A stretch of 64,000 nucleotides of DNA from Nothopassalora personata (taxonomy: Eukaryota; Ascomycota; Dothideomycetes; Mycosphaerellales; Mycosphaerellaceae). The stretch covers positions 5,022,001-5,086,000 of the forward strand of contig CM066287.1 of assembly GCA_033816765.1 (NCBI GenBank). The letters run 5' to 3'. Both the position numbers and the translations under genes were made by a program. Numbering within the stretch: position 1 is the stretch's first letter; every line of letters begins with the position of its first letter. The notes beneath the pieces are model-generated. The model made no database searches and was not told the origin of the DNA. It worked only from the letters and a program-made list of their open reading frames with translations. Below are positions 42,219-52,618 of the stretch, one piece after another.

Positions 42219-44409
42219 CTAAGCAGAAAGCAGACTTTCATAAAACCTCGCCTCCAGTACACCTTCATTCAGAACTGTATCTGGAGCGTTGCCATGTAGA
42301 ATTCGGCGCTTGATGCCATCGCATATGCGCCCTAGACGTTGCAGCAGCGCCTCACTGCGGGGCAAGAGTGCATCGTTCTGTGGTGCTGCTGACATGTGAT
42401 TGTATATCGAATCAAGTAGTTGTTCGCACGGCAACATTGATGTGAGCGCAGCTGCTTCCCATCCACCTGACATCGTGGAGCGCTTGGCAATTCGAGCCAT
42501 GAGCACGAGATTCTCTACCAGGCCTGCCCAATCAAGGATGGCGGCATGATGGAGTAAGACAGGGGGTCGCGCCAGGATGTCCTCCAGATACTCTTTAATA
42601 CCACATGCGGCCTGTACAAGAACAGAAGATTCCGGGGCATCGTTGATTCGAAGGAGGCTTTGGTAGACATGATTTGTAGCAGCCGCATAAGCCAGTGAGC
42701 CACCAAGGGCAGGATGCTCGCGCTTCAACGCTTTGAGCCTCTGAACGGTTGTCTTAGCATGTGAGTCAACAAACTGTACTGGCAGTCGTTGTTCCGCTGC
42801 CACCTCGTGACGAATACTGTTCTCCATCTCGTCCATGGCGACTGTGAGCTCCAATAGTCCAGGCAAGTCTCGATCGGTCGGCAGTGCTCCAGCGTAAGCG
42901 ACGCCATCTGCGCACCGTCGGAGATTGACTGTGAACCTCAAGGGGCTCGGCTTGTCGAAGCCGGTGGCGGTAAGGCCACAGCAGAGATGATAGCAGCCGA
43001 CGAAGGCACGATCTCGTTCTAGCGTGCTATCAGGGTCGAGGGCGTCCAGGCGTGTTCGGTAAAGGCCGAGGTCAGCAGCAATGCCTGCGAGCAAGTAAAG
43101 CTGCTGATACACTTGCTGGTCCGAGAGATAGTGGTGATGCCATGCGAGGTAGACCAGGACTCCGGTCATGATATCAATGCTTCGTTCCGTCCCAAGGATG
43201 ACCTTGGATGACAGTGCATACTGAAATGCCTCACTTAGCTGGCTCTGTGCCTCTGGATATGCGGCAGCGGCCACTGCACAGATGGACAGAGTCTGTAGAG
43301 GTCGCCTGGCGACCATGGAAATCACATCTGCACCGAGCTTGAGATCCACGAATGGAAAGTACGACTGAAGCTGGCGAAAAATTGTGAAGCTGTTTGCAAC
43401 GAAGCTGTAGTCGACGCCGCGTAGCAGCTCATCGACTGCCTGCAAAGGAGTAAGCTCGACAGTGTCCCTGGAAAGCCCTTGCGGATCTTGGAGGTAGCGG
43501 TGACATACCGCGATGTTCCCGAGGCCTCGGGAGAACAGAGCGACAAAGGTCTTGCTGTCCGTATGTGAGAGATCGTGCTGCTGTAGGAGGCTTTGTCTCT
43601 CAGCCTCGTCTGGCCGACCTGGCCGGGCAGGATCGAAACGTGGTGGCGGTGGCGGTGGCGGTGGCGGTAGCGGTGGCGGTGGTCCAGCAGTCGACGACGA
43701 TGCCGCGGCGAAGTCCACCAGAGGCATGCCCTGATTACATTCTGGGCCTAGTCGGCTTCCTGTCCTTCTTTTGCGCGGCTTCGGCACTGCAGGCACGCAG
43801 TCTCTGTCCATCCGCAAGCATCTGGGCAAACATCGTTAGCAACGGTGGCAGGTGCGCTGGACGTTATTATGCCGAGATGGGGAAGGAGCAGAAGCGGAAA
43901 TCGACGCAGGCACCATGTCATGTTTGTACATGTACAGTACATATGCATGGCAGCTACTGTACATGTACAGCACGCGCTGTCGATGCTCACGCAGCACCAG
44001 CCCCGGGGGCATGTTGATATCGGCTAGGCAGTCGGTCCGTGTGCAAGATTACTGTCAACTCAAATCTCCGAGATGTGACCCTCACCTTTCGCACTTGCCA
44101 TTGTTGGTCGAGATGCACTGCAGCAACACGTCAGTGGTGAATGGATACGTCGTGTGTGAATGCACACGCGATGGGCCGCAGTTGCACCTTCATCTTCAAC
44201 GAGGCGCATCCTTGACAGGCTGAGTTCCTGGGCTGTCTCTTGCGTTTTAGCTTCTCGCTATCACCAGGCGTTGCCAGCGCCGTGGCATCCGCCGGGGTCT
44301 GGCTTGAGCTCGACCCTTCCATCGTCGGCGGCCGCCGTGGATTCAGTAGCTGTACAGTTGTGATGCTATGCGGCCGAATCTCGTCTTCTGTTGTTGTGGA
44401 AGTCGCCAT
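42219..44409 (-). CDS. Zn2Cys6 transcription factor, zinc cluster split over three exons
   Basis: Three exons on the minus strand: 44409-44188, 44117-44086 (32 nt) and 43821-42219, giving 618 aa. Spliced, the cluster reads ACQGCASLKMKC, then ISTNNGKCERC, then LRMDRDC: the C-x2-C-x6-C-x8-C-x2-C-x6-C pattern of fungal binuclear zinc regulators, with a KPRKRR basic linker. The 32-nt middle exon supplies Cys3, Cys4 and most of the linker, and frame closes perfectly. A polyproline run (about residues 130-150) and a fungal regulator-type helical region (LTPLQAVDELLRG, LYLLAGIAADLGLYRTRL) follow. Intron 2 (43822-44085) is unusually long at 264 nt and contains a perfect 15-bp inverted repeat. Targets unknown. 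A call lacking the middle exon would miss the DNA-binding domain. Confidence 0.87.
43925..43969. repeat. Perfect 15-bp inverted repeat inside a regulator intron
   Basis: TGTACATGTACAGTA at 43925-43939 is matched exactly by its reverse complement at 43955-43969 with a 15-nt loop. Each arm is itself partly palindromic (TGTACATGTACA). It could fold in RNA or bind a dimeric protein; no function is proven. Confidence 0.9.
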
Positions 44410-45136
44410 CGTCACGACTCGGTTGCCATGCGCTGGAGATCTCGGCCCATTGGTCTTCTCAGTTCTGCGCCTGCCGGACCGGCTCACGAAGGTGATCTCG
44501 GAACGGCAGGTGGGGGTGTAGAACTAAATTAGCTGCTGCTCGATTTAGCCGACTCGGCGTTGGCTAAACCGGAACTCTGTTTGGGCAACGGTCGACCACC
44601 ACGCAGCGCACGCAAATTCACATGCGCCGTCGAGGGCGAGATACGCAGTAGCAACAGCAGGATGACAAGCGGTACTTCTCGGCGGCTGGTGAGATCGCGT
44701 GCCTGCTTTGTTGTACTTCTCCGCTTGTCCCAAAACCTTATTTGCGCCATGACATTTCCCCTTGTAAGTTCTGCTGAAGCTGTTGTTGATTCCTACACCG
44801 CCTTCGACCCTTCCCAGTGCCAGTGCTGTCGATTCTGCCTTGCCGTCGACCACAGCCTTGCCGACCGCTGAGCCTTGCAATGGGACGTCGACCCAACGCA
44901 ATTGTCAGGTAAGCGCCGCCGTTCGACAATGCACTCACAATCGCACAACTGACATTCGTGTCAGCGAGCACTTCCAACGCGGCGACAAGCTTGATAACTC
45001 GAGCAATCGATACCCCTATACCTGGTCAGTCTCGACACGTGGCTATGTGTCTTGTCAAGCGGGCTGATAGAATTGGTGTAGCAGAAGTTGCGGTGAAGCT
45101 GTGAGTGCGCCGTTGATTCCATGGCCGCAACAAGAG
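44410..45136. other. Divergent promoter region of two Zn2Cys6 regulators
   Basis: About 0.7 kb between the start of the minus-strand regulator and the start of the plus-strand one. Short frames only. It must contain both promoters. Confidence 0.5.
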
Positions 45137-47305
45137 ATGACAATGAAACGCATCCTGACGTGGCGTTGGCGCTTGCTCCTGTTAACCATTGTACAGTTTC
45201 CCAAAGGCCGGGTCGATAGCTTGATCAGCCATGTGACCCAAAGTTGTCAGAAGATCGGTCCAAATGAGCGGCAACATGCTCTTCAGTCAATGCAACAGCT
45301 TTCTTCTCACAGCCCGGAAGCTCGTCGAAGCCCCAGTGCTGCAACACATAGCGAGCGCAAGCCTGCTGTCTCCATGACACAGCAGGGGTCCGCTTTATCA
45401 CGGGACCCATCCGCACTAGACACTCTTGCTGAAGTGTCCAGGCGTCACCTTGACTTCTCCTCTCACAAGGGTGGCGACTCAGTAAGATGTTCAGAAGACG
45501 CACAGAGCGACGACCACATGACCTCGGATCATGCCCTGATCCAGGAGCTGCGTAAGGCAGCAAATATTCCCGAATCACCAAGACCTTCTTCTGCCGCGGG
45601 TAGTCTAGTTGAATGCATTGCCCCGCTGGTACAAACGGCTGCACAGGCGAATGAACGGCTAGAGCGAGGTGACAGCAAGGCGAGATTACAACCCTCTTTT
45701 ACGTTGGATCCTCGGCTGGAAGTCCGCCAGCAGGCCGGCGAGTCAAATGCCAGTGCGTCGCAAACACTGGGTCATGGCAGTGCAGACACTCTGCAGCATG
45801 AAAGTATGCCTGATGCTTACTTCTCGAGCAATGTCCAGCACGGCATACTACTTCAGCATGTGAATGCTGGGTTTGGTTCAACGCCCAAAGCTCGTGGTCG
45901 CTTTTCTGACACCCGAAGAAAGCAGGTGTCGGCGATCCGCAAGCGAGGAGCTTGTATACGCTGCCGTATGCTAAAGAAGCCATGCTCGGAAGGCACGCCC
46001 TGCCTCACATGCAAGGGCGTAGAATCTGCAAGACTTTGGAAGACTTCCTGTGTCCGCACACGAGTTGCGGAGGAATTCGCTTTGTGGTCTGTGGGATTAT
46101 TCCATGCTAAAGCTCGAATAGATGTGCTCGCAGCAGTTCAGGGTCGTAAGCAGTCACAGTTGCCCGGCAGAATTGAGATGCGAGTGTGGCAAAGCTCGTC
46201 AACATACATGGTTTCACATCCAAAAAGGTACGAAGCAGAACTCGTTGGTTATCGTACTACGATGTTGGAAGAGGCGCAAAGTGTCGATCCTGCTCTTCAA
46301 CAACCACTGCCGCACTCACCTTTAAGTGCCGCCGAGGACATTATCCTGCTTGATGACGGCGAGATATTGTCTACGAAGATCGAACAGTACATACGCCTGA
46401 CGACATCAGATTGCATGGTTCTGGAGTCTTCATCCTTCGTCAGGAACACATTAAAACGGGCTCAAGTCCTGGGTGAGCTAGAAGATGCCCACACCACACC
46501 ACAGAATGCCGGACAAACCTCTCGCTCCAGTTACAGCCTGCAGGATCAGCTTCTGAAGAATGTCATTGAGCTTTGGACAGGCACCATGATACTGGCTTCG
46601 CACGAAAGTATTGACGCAAGCATTCGATATAGCGCAATTGAGTCGCAGGACGTTGAGGCTGGAGGCACCGGAGACGTGGCGATGGGTGGTATTCAAAGCA
46701 ATATCACTGGGCACAGCAAGTACCTGATTACTGCACAGCTGCTTGCCGCGACAGAGTCTCGATGCGCCACCTTGGCAAAAACTGTCATGAACGAGATAGA
46801 ACGTCGCTTATTGCAACGGCAGCAGGTCTCGCGGGTATCCACTTTGATGTCCGCCATCATTCTCCTGAACTGCATTGAGCGCATGACTAGCTTATATTGG
46901 TCCCTGGACCCAGATCCGGCCTCGACAACGCAAGGAGGAAAATTACCGCCATCATGGCCTCTAGATACTCCTCCACATAAATTGTGGCTGCAAGGCGAGC
47001 ATTTTGCGGATATGCTCATCATGTTACTGCGCATGCGAGGCCTGCCGCCGAAGACAACGACGGCCCAGAGCGGTCATGTCATCGTCGTGCCGGACCAGCC
47101 AATACGGAACAAGAGTGACCAGGGACGGACAACAGTACAGGCTGAAGACCAAACGGGAATTACTGCTGAGTGGCTCGACTCGCTTGAGCTCAAGGTCGCT
47201 GATCTACTTCGCATCAGAGATCAAGGAGAGCGTGACCGAAAGGCCGGCGCCAGAGCCTTCGATCTGGCGTTCATCAGTAGAGTTCTTCTGCCGCCAGCCA
47301 AATGA
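45137..47305 (+). CDS. Zn2Cys6 transcription factor with internal zinc cluster
   Basis: The open frame gives 722 aa from the first in-frame ATG (45137). The cluster sits at about residues 273-305: ACIRCRMLKKPC, then SEGTPCLTC, then a 12-residue gap to the last Cys before VRTRV (C-x2-C-x6-C-x5-C-x2-C-x12-C). It is preceded by a basic KKRG-like stretch. The long Ser-rich N-terminus (about 270 residues before the zinc cluster) and a C-terminal helical region (LLKNVIELWTGTMILASH, LMSAIILLNCIERM, KLWLQGEHFADMLIMLLRMRG) fit a fungal regulator. The true 5' end is uncertain. A different frame from 45121 (MAATRDDNETHPDVALAPV) looks like a more natural N-terminus and could splice in, but its 5' splice site would be weak. 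Targets unknown. Confidence 0.82.
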   Translation: MTMKRILTWRWRLLLLTIVQFPKGRVDSLISHVTQSCQKIGPNERQHALQSMQQLSSHSPEARRSPSAATHSERKPAVSMTQQGSALSRDPSALDTLAEVSRRHLDFSSHKGGDSVRCSEDAQSDDHMTSDHALIQELRKAANIPESPRPSSAAGSLVECIAPLVQTAAQANERLERGDSKARLQPSFTLDPRLEVRQQAGESNASASQTLGHGSADTLQHESMPDAYFSSNVQHGILLQHVNAGFGSTPKARGRFSDTRRKQVSAIRKRGACIRCRMLKKPCSEGTPCLTCKGVESARLWKTSCVRTRVAEEFALWSVGLFHAKARIDVLAAVQGRKQSQLPGRIEMRVWQSSSTYMVSHPKRYEAELVGYRTTMLEEAQSVDPALQQPLPHSPLSAAEDIILLDDGEILSTKIEQYIRLTTSDCMVLESSSFVRNTLKRAQVLGELEDAHTTPQNAGQTSRSSYSLQDQLLKNVIELWTGTMILASHESIDASIRYSAIESQDVEAGGTGDVAMGGIQSNITGHSKYLITAQLLAATESRCATLAKTVMNEIERRLLQRQQVSRVSTLMSAIILLNCIERMTSLYWSLDPDPASTTQGGKLPPSWPLDTPPHKLWLQGEHFADMLIMLLRMRGLPPKTTTAQSGHVIVVPDQPIRNKSDQGRTTVQAEDQTGITAEWLDSLELKVADLLRIRDQGERDRKAGARAFDLAFISRVLLPPAK

Positions 47306-47465
47306 AACGATGGAACGAGTATGGTCTTGGAATCATATCAATGCTGTCCCGACCTCCTCCAGCGTTAGGTCACTTTCATCACCCCATCGGAACTTAGTAG
47401 CAGATTGCTAGCCTTTCAGACTACGCGTACGGGCACCGTCATCCCTAACCCAACAGTCAGTGATG

Positions 47466-48230
47466 TTATCCAGTCTTGATGGAAATTCGCTCCCGCTTTA
47501 TCTTAAAAGGCCAACCTTGGAACAGCATAGCTAGCTGATCGGGCTCTGATAGCTCATCCTGTCGCTCGAGGAGCTCCTTGATGTCCCAATTGCACCAGAG
47601 ATACTTGCCCCTGAAACGCTCGGCCTCGAGACTAACTGCCCATACCACAAACTGACCTGCAAGGTTCTCTGCATCTAACGACCAATCTCACAGACTCGAG
47701 ACCTCAAAGAGTGGGTCAGACCGTCGTCTATGGCTTCGATACCGCTCTTCATATTCAGCTTGCTGTGCACAAGGCCGGGATGAATATGTATCACAGGTAT
47801 GCCTTGCTCCGTTTCGAAAATCTCCCGGATCTTGGTCCCTGCCAGCTTCGAAGCGGCGTAGCATGACCCTGAGAACATGGCTGGCATGCCTCTGACGCAG
47901 GTGGAGATGTCCACGACTGTTATGTTCTTCAATACGACTCCTAGCAAGGCACGGCAGAGGTTGAAAGCGCTTTTGGCGTTGATCTCGAAGCATTTCCACC
48001 ACTGTGTTCAAAATCCGTCTAAGAATGCTTTCATCATGTGCTGTTACTGCGTTACTTCATCAGGATCAGCATCGGCCAGAGTCTCCAAACGGGGCAGATA
48101 TCCAGCATTGGATACCAAGACATCAGTCTCTCCTAGCTGATTCTTTGCTTATGCCAAAGCAGCACGAGCAGAATCCGCGCTACTAATGTCGCCCCGGACA
48201 GCCAGAATGCTTAGCCTCGGAACTTGACTT
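47466..48230 (-). pseudogene. Broken short-chain dehydrogenase/reductase
   Basis: The minus strand encodes the middle and end of an SDR: VRGDISSADSARAALA, then ETDVLVSNAGYLPRLETLAD, then a 54-nt intron (48055-48002, GTAACG...ACACAG). Next come WWKCFEINAKSAFNL, the catalytic segment ISTCVRGMPAMFSGSCYAASK (Ser, Tyr, Lys kept), and IPVIHIHPGLVHSKLN. A likely second intron leads to AENLAGQFVVWAVSLEAERF, RGKYLWCNWDIKELLER and the stop at 47466. Two defects are seen. An in-frame TAA sits at 48149-48151 where a coding residue is expected; CAA to TAA would be a RIP-like C-to-T change. No N-terminal cofactor motif (TGxxxGxG) is found upstream. Introns and the rest look intact, so it decayed recently. 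Confidence 0.65.
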
Positions 48231-48903
48231 TCGACCTGGAGATGCAGTTGGATGTGTGGTGGACGAAGAAGATATCCGAGGCCTGAGGTACTGTACTGTA
48301 ATCTTCCGCCTTGTGTGATCGGCGCTTACAAGGACTCCTTGTGGCGTAGATCCACTCTCGGTACGTGTGGTACTGCAAGCAGACCGCCCGAAGAAGATAT
48401 ACCTTGTTCAAAACCTTGTTTCGCAGACGTGAAGGCCGCGCTAAACGAGCAGACTTTTCTTTCCTATGAGCTTGTGAACAACATGTCGAGATGTAGCTGT
48501 GCTCACGAGGTGCTGCAGCGGCCCACAATCGCCGCAAACTGTTTGTTGGCGTCGGGGAGACGGCGGCAATGGCCCGAAAAGTCCATCAGGCCGCAGTTGT
48601 ATTGACGGAACGACAAGGATGTCAAAAGATATTACAGAATAAACACACATGCAGGCTACCATCACGAAATGACCTCACTGTGACACAGGAAGGTAGGTGC
48701 AGTGCATTCCGACGCGCGACATTGCGCGTTTCCTCTCACAAAAAGCACCCGTGTCCCTTTCCTGCGCGCGTCTTGATTTACTTACCCGCAAACATCGACA
48801 ACACTCGAGCAGAACACAAACCGCAGGCTTTTCCGCGCAACCATCAGGTCAACATAACAACCACAAAACCCAAGCATCAAGCAACACTGGAACTACCGGC
48901 AAA
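48231..48903. other. Intergenic
   Basis: Where the lost N-terminus of the SDR would be expected, no cofactor-binding motif is found on the minus strand. Overlapping frames on both strands carry no motif. The right part is the promoter of the 61-aa membrane protein. Confidence 0.45.
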
Positions 48904-49200
48904 ATGGGCGCAGTCGTATCTTGCGTGTGTCAATCCGCCCATGCGATATCAAGCACATTCTAACGCGATGACAGTTCAACAGTGTGGTCAACGCAATCAC
49001 AAGTTGTTTCATGGCGGTCGTGAACGCCATCGTCGCTGTCATCAAGGCCATTATCAACGTACGCGACTTTGTCCTCGCCCACGCGCTCTTCCAACCGCTG
49101 ACATACCTCACAGGGCATTGTTGCCATCTTCTACGCGATCGCCTCCGTCCTCACATGCGGCAAGGTCAAGCGTCGTAGAGCAACGACAAGCGCGGTCTAG
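48904..49200 (+). CDS. 61-residue hydrophobic membrane microprotein
   Basis: Three exons, 48904-48926 (23 nt), 48983-49058 and 49114-49200, giving 61 aa. Introns are 56 nt (GTGTCA...CAACAG) and 55 nt (GTACGC...CTCACAG). The product starts MGAVVSCVV. It is almost continuously hydrophobic through residue 48 (MAVVNAIVAVIKAIIN, GIVAIFYAIASVLTC) and ends in a basic tail (GKVKRRRATT). The MG start with a cysteine at position 7 offers possible myristoylation and palmitoylation sites. Small proteins of this form (MG-xx-VSC, alternating I/V/A helices, CG then Arg-rich) are common in ascomycetes but have no assigned role that I know. No single frame shows it, so simple ORF scans miss it. Confidence 0.7.
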
Positions 49201-49744
49201 CGACAAGCACACGAACAATGAGCGCAATGATCGAGGATCGACCATGGAAGTGCGACCCTTGCGCTTCGTGACGCTAAGCATGAGAGAAGGTTAGAGGGCG
49301 TTGATGTTGGTCTGCCTCGACTGTTGCATGAGGCGATGGCGAATAGTGATACCCAGAGTTTTGTTTTGACTTTGAGCGGTATGGATACTGGCATGTAATG
49401 CAAGCGAGTTGACTTGACTTGTTTCACCTCTCTCAAGCTTCCACTCTTCTTGCATGTTATCAACTCTGCGACTGAGAGATTGACGTTAACCCAGACATGA
49501 TAGTACTACAACCAAAGTAGCCATGGGAAGCACTACTCTCACAAAAAGTCATCGCTCTTCAAGCGCCTCTCGTAGAGAACTCCGGCATACTGTTCAACAG
49601 GGTGTTTGGGGGTATGTAGGATTTGATACTCCAGCTCTCTGGACAGCCTTCATTCCTCGTGGCTCGCACGCAGCTTTTCCATGCTCCATGTCATGTCATA
49701 ATATCCTTCCGACGTCTCGTGGCGGTGTCCGTTTACTGGTGGCT
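49201..49744. other. Intergenic between convergent genes
   Basis: 3' flanks of the microprotein and synaptobrevin. Short frames only. Nothing recognised. Confidence 0.45.
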
Positions 49745-50257
49745 CTACTTCCTTGAAGCAACGACTGCTCTCTCGTCAGACCTGGCCGCCCACGACTGCT
49801 GCAACACGCTGGTACTTACCACTGGGCACGATGATGACCACCAACAGAATGATGATACCAACGATGATGCACATTCTCATCTTCATGTCCTTCCACCACA
49901 TCTGCTTCCTCACTCGGTTGGCGCCGCGGCGGAAGCTGTTCGCTTGGGTCGAGAGGTGGTCGGTCTTGTCTTGAAGGTTATCTAGGCGCTCGCCACGCTC
50001 AGAGATCTTGGTGATGTTGTTTTGCATAGTTCGCACGGCGCCATCGATTTCCTGTATATCCGTCAGCCGGCGTTCTCCTCTCGCTGCCTGCAGGCCGTCC
50101 ACTCGACGCAGCGCCGCTGCGCACCTCCGCTCCCTTCGGAGCCGCGCGGTCGACCTACGCTTTGAAGTCCTTGTGTGCGCGCATTGCCTGCTGTGCCTTC
50201 CTCCGCGCCACGCTTGACGTAGGGGTCGTAGAGGCTGTCATTGTTCGCGGCGGCCAT
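49745..50257 (-). CDS. Synaptobrevin/VAMP v-SNARE (Snc1/2 type)
   Basis: Three exons on the minus strand: 50257-50159, 50051-49820 and 49764-49745 (20 nt), giving 116 aa. Introns are 107 and 55 nt. Snc proteins sit on secretory vesicles and pair with plasma-membrane SNAREs for exocytosis. The short N-terminus ([11 protein letters not shown]) leads to the R-SNARE motif [20 protein letters not shown], then [20 protein letters not shown] and the hallmark [20 protein letters not shown]. The zero-layer Arg lies in ISERGERL. A single C-terminal membrane anchor ([16 protein letters not shown]) ends in SVVASRK once the 20-nt exon is spliced on. A call that stops in intron 2 would append a false tail. 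Confidence 0.93.
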
Positions 50258-50981
50258 TGTGACGATGTAGGCTGCGCTGTCGGTTCGGATTCAGGGGATT
50301 CGTATATCGGTGCGTTCGGGTGACTCGTGGGAGTGGTAGACTTCGAGGTTATTGTTGAGGTGGTGCGACGAGGGATGACTGTTGATGGATGGTGTGGTTG
50401 ATGAGGTTGGTGAGGAGCGCAGTGGTGAAGTTCACAGCTGTGGCTGGACTGGGGAGGGCTCGGCGGGCCGGATTGAAGCGTGGCGAAGTCAGAAATAACC
50501 GTGAGATGTTTGCCACAAGATCCTAGGATGCCTTGGGCAAAAGAGAGTCTACAGCAGTCAATATCGTGTTATTGTTGAGAGGTCGCCCGTGCGATGGCGT
50601 GTTCAAAGAGCACAAAGCATGGGTTGTGCGCACGTGACTAATGCTTGAGGTTGGACTACAGGCATTAAAGTCATGCATGTGAAACGTGTCTCAGTAAAAT
50701 TAGCTGGGACAGTAATGGGCTTCCGCTGAATTTGGTACACAAGATGTGGTCTCATCTGCTGTACTTGAGGCTCGCCGTGCTACAGTGCGATACCGCCAGA
50801 TCACCCAAGGCTGCCTTTGCAACTATTAAGTACAGAGACGAAGGGCGTGTGATGGGAGGAAGCTCCCCAGGACTCGAACAGCGAATTAACCACTGGATCG
50901 CATTCTCAGTGAGTAAGAGACGGTCCGGCATTCCGTACAGTGCACTTCATCGTCCGTCGAAGCTTTCTCGATCCGACGAGT
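50258..50981. other. Intergenic
   Basis: Promoter of synaptobrevin and 3' flank of the GS-like gene. A weak tRNA-like B-box occurs near 50875 (see rejected items). Nothing else seen. Confidence 0.45.
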
Positions 50982-52618
50982 CTAGACAGTCTCGATGTAC
51001 CGTCTCACTTCCCTGCGCGAGTGTTAGTCCTCATGTGACAGCGAGCAGATCCTGACAGAACTCACCAATCAGTCACTGCCTCGTCCCACAGGCGAACTTC
51101 ATGCTCTCTGGTACCGGCATAATGATCAACAAAGTCATCGCCAAGGACTTCTCGAGCAATACTGTCCTTGCGGGCGAAGTGCGCAGTGGCTTCCTTGAGA
51201 CTCTTCGCAAGTCTTTGACCCTTATCTCCGGCGCCTCCTACATCCTCGCCCTTGCCCAGTGGAGGAATTGGAATGGCCATCTTGTTCTCAATACCTCGGT
51301 AGCCCAGCGCGAGAATCCCAGCAAGTACCAGGTAGCCATTAGTGTCCGCGCCGGCCACACGAATCTCGAGACGGGTGCCCTTTGGAGGTGATGTTGGTGG
51401 TGCAATGAGTCGGATCGAAGCAGCACGATGCTCAAGGCCCCAAGAGACAGTCACTGGCGCCCAGAAGTTCTCAACCAGGCGTTTGTAGCTGTTGACGGTA
51501 GGCGCGAACAGAGGCATGATGTCCGCGAGACCGTCAAGCACGCCCGCGAGAAACTGACGGCCGATGTCGGACACGTTGTCCAGTCCTTCGAATGGTGGAT
51601 TCGGGTCAGTCTTCTCTCTGGCGAAGAGGTTCGTTCCCGTCTTGTTGTCCTTCAACGAAAGGTGCATGTGTCCACTATTTCCTGGAAGTCCTTCTCTCGG
51701 CTTCGCCATGAAGCAAGGCGTGATTCCGTAGTTTGAGCTGACGCTCTTGACCGTAAGCTTGAACAAAGCCGCTCTGTCGGCCATGTGCCTGATCTCGCCA
51801 TATTCGAGAGCGGCTTCATAAACACCTGGCCCGCTCTCCGTGTGCCAGCCCTCAATGTCGCATCTGAACTTGCTGCATGCATCGAATATGCCATAGTACC
51901 ATTCTTGGTTGTGCACAGGTCTGGTCATAGAGTATCCAAACATGCCCTCCTCCAAGCTGGGAAGGTGGTTCACTGGGTTGTTCTGAAGGAATGTCGCCGT
52001 GGCGCTTGAATTTCGCTCGTCGGACTTGGGCGAGATGTGGGTATCGGAAGGTGCACGGAATGTGAAGAACTCATATTCGGCTACGCGTAGAGAGCGCTCT
52101 GGTCAGCGATGCCACTTCATGATCCTCCATGTGGCACACTGAGTTGATCAGGACCTGCCGAAAGACGGCCGAGTGGAACACTTACCACCAGCCAATGCGC
52201 CCATGCCCTTGGCCTCGATTTTGTCGACTGTCCTCTCTAGCAGGCTTCGGGGACACGCGCTCAAACTTCCTCCCTCTGGCTCGCGAAAGCTGACCAGGAA
52301 GAAGGGGATGTTGTTCTCCCATGGTATTCTTCTGAAGCTACTGAGGTCTATCTCTGCCGTGATATCCCTGTATCCATTTCCCGCGTTGCTGATCTTGAGC
52401 TCTTTGAAGTACGTCTGATCGTGCATGTCCCACCCGAATATCACTGAGCAGAAGCCGAAGCCAGATTTGACCACAGAGAAGAACTTCTTCTTAGACATCA
52501 GCTTGCCGCGAAGCTGGCCATCTATGTCGACACCAGCGACCTTGATGCTGATATCGTTCTTCAGGAGTTCCTGGAGGTCGTCAAACGCTAGCTCGGAGGG
52601 GTCGTCGGTGATGGCCAT
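50982..52618 (-). CDS. Glutamine-synthetase-like enzyme (GS type I fold)
   Basis: Three exons on the minus strand: 52618-52186, 52080-51066 and 51012-50982 (31 nt), giving 492 aa. Introns are 105 and 53 nt. The start MAITDDP at 52618 is the most likely one; a longer frame upstream lacks an ATG. GS-fold motifs: VDIDGQLRGKLMSK early, EIDLSSFRRIPWE, then GNSGHMHLSL (metal and ammonium region) and EHRAASIRLI with PPTSPPKGTRLEIRV. The last exon supplies EVRRYIETV, the usual end of the family, and completes the Trp codon of EAVTDW. This form is related to the GS half of FluG and to bacterial gamma-glutamyl ligases. True glutamine synthesis is less likely than ligation of glutamate to an amine. Substrate unknown. 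Confidence 0.87.

Noticed and set aside
48569..49294. 241-codon plus-strand open frame
   Set aside because: It overlaps the spliced 61-aa gene in another frame and has low-complexity, non-protein-like composition.
50860..50930. tRNA-like boxes on the minus strand (AGTGGTTAA and TTCGAGTCC)
   Set aside because: The two boxes are only about 10 nt apart, so no anticodon arm fits, and the T-arm stem does not pair.
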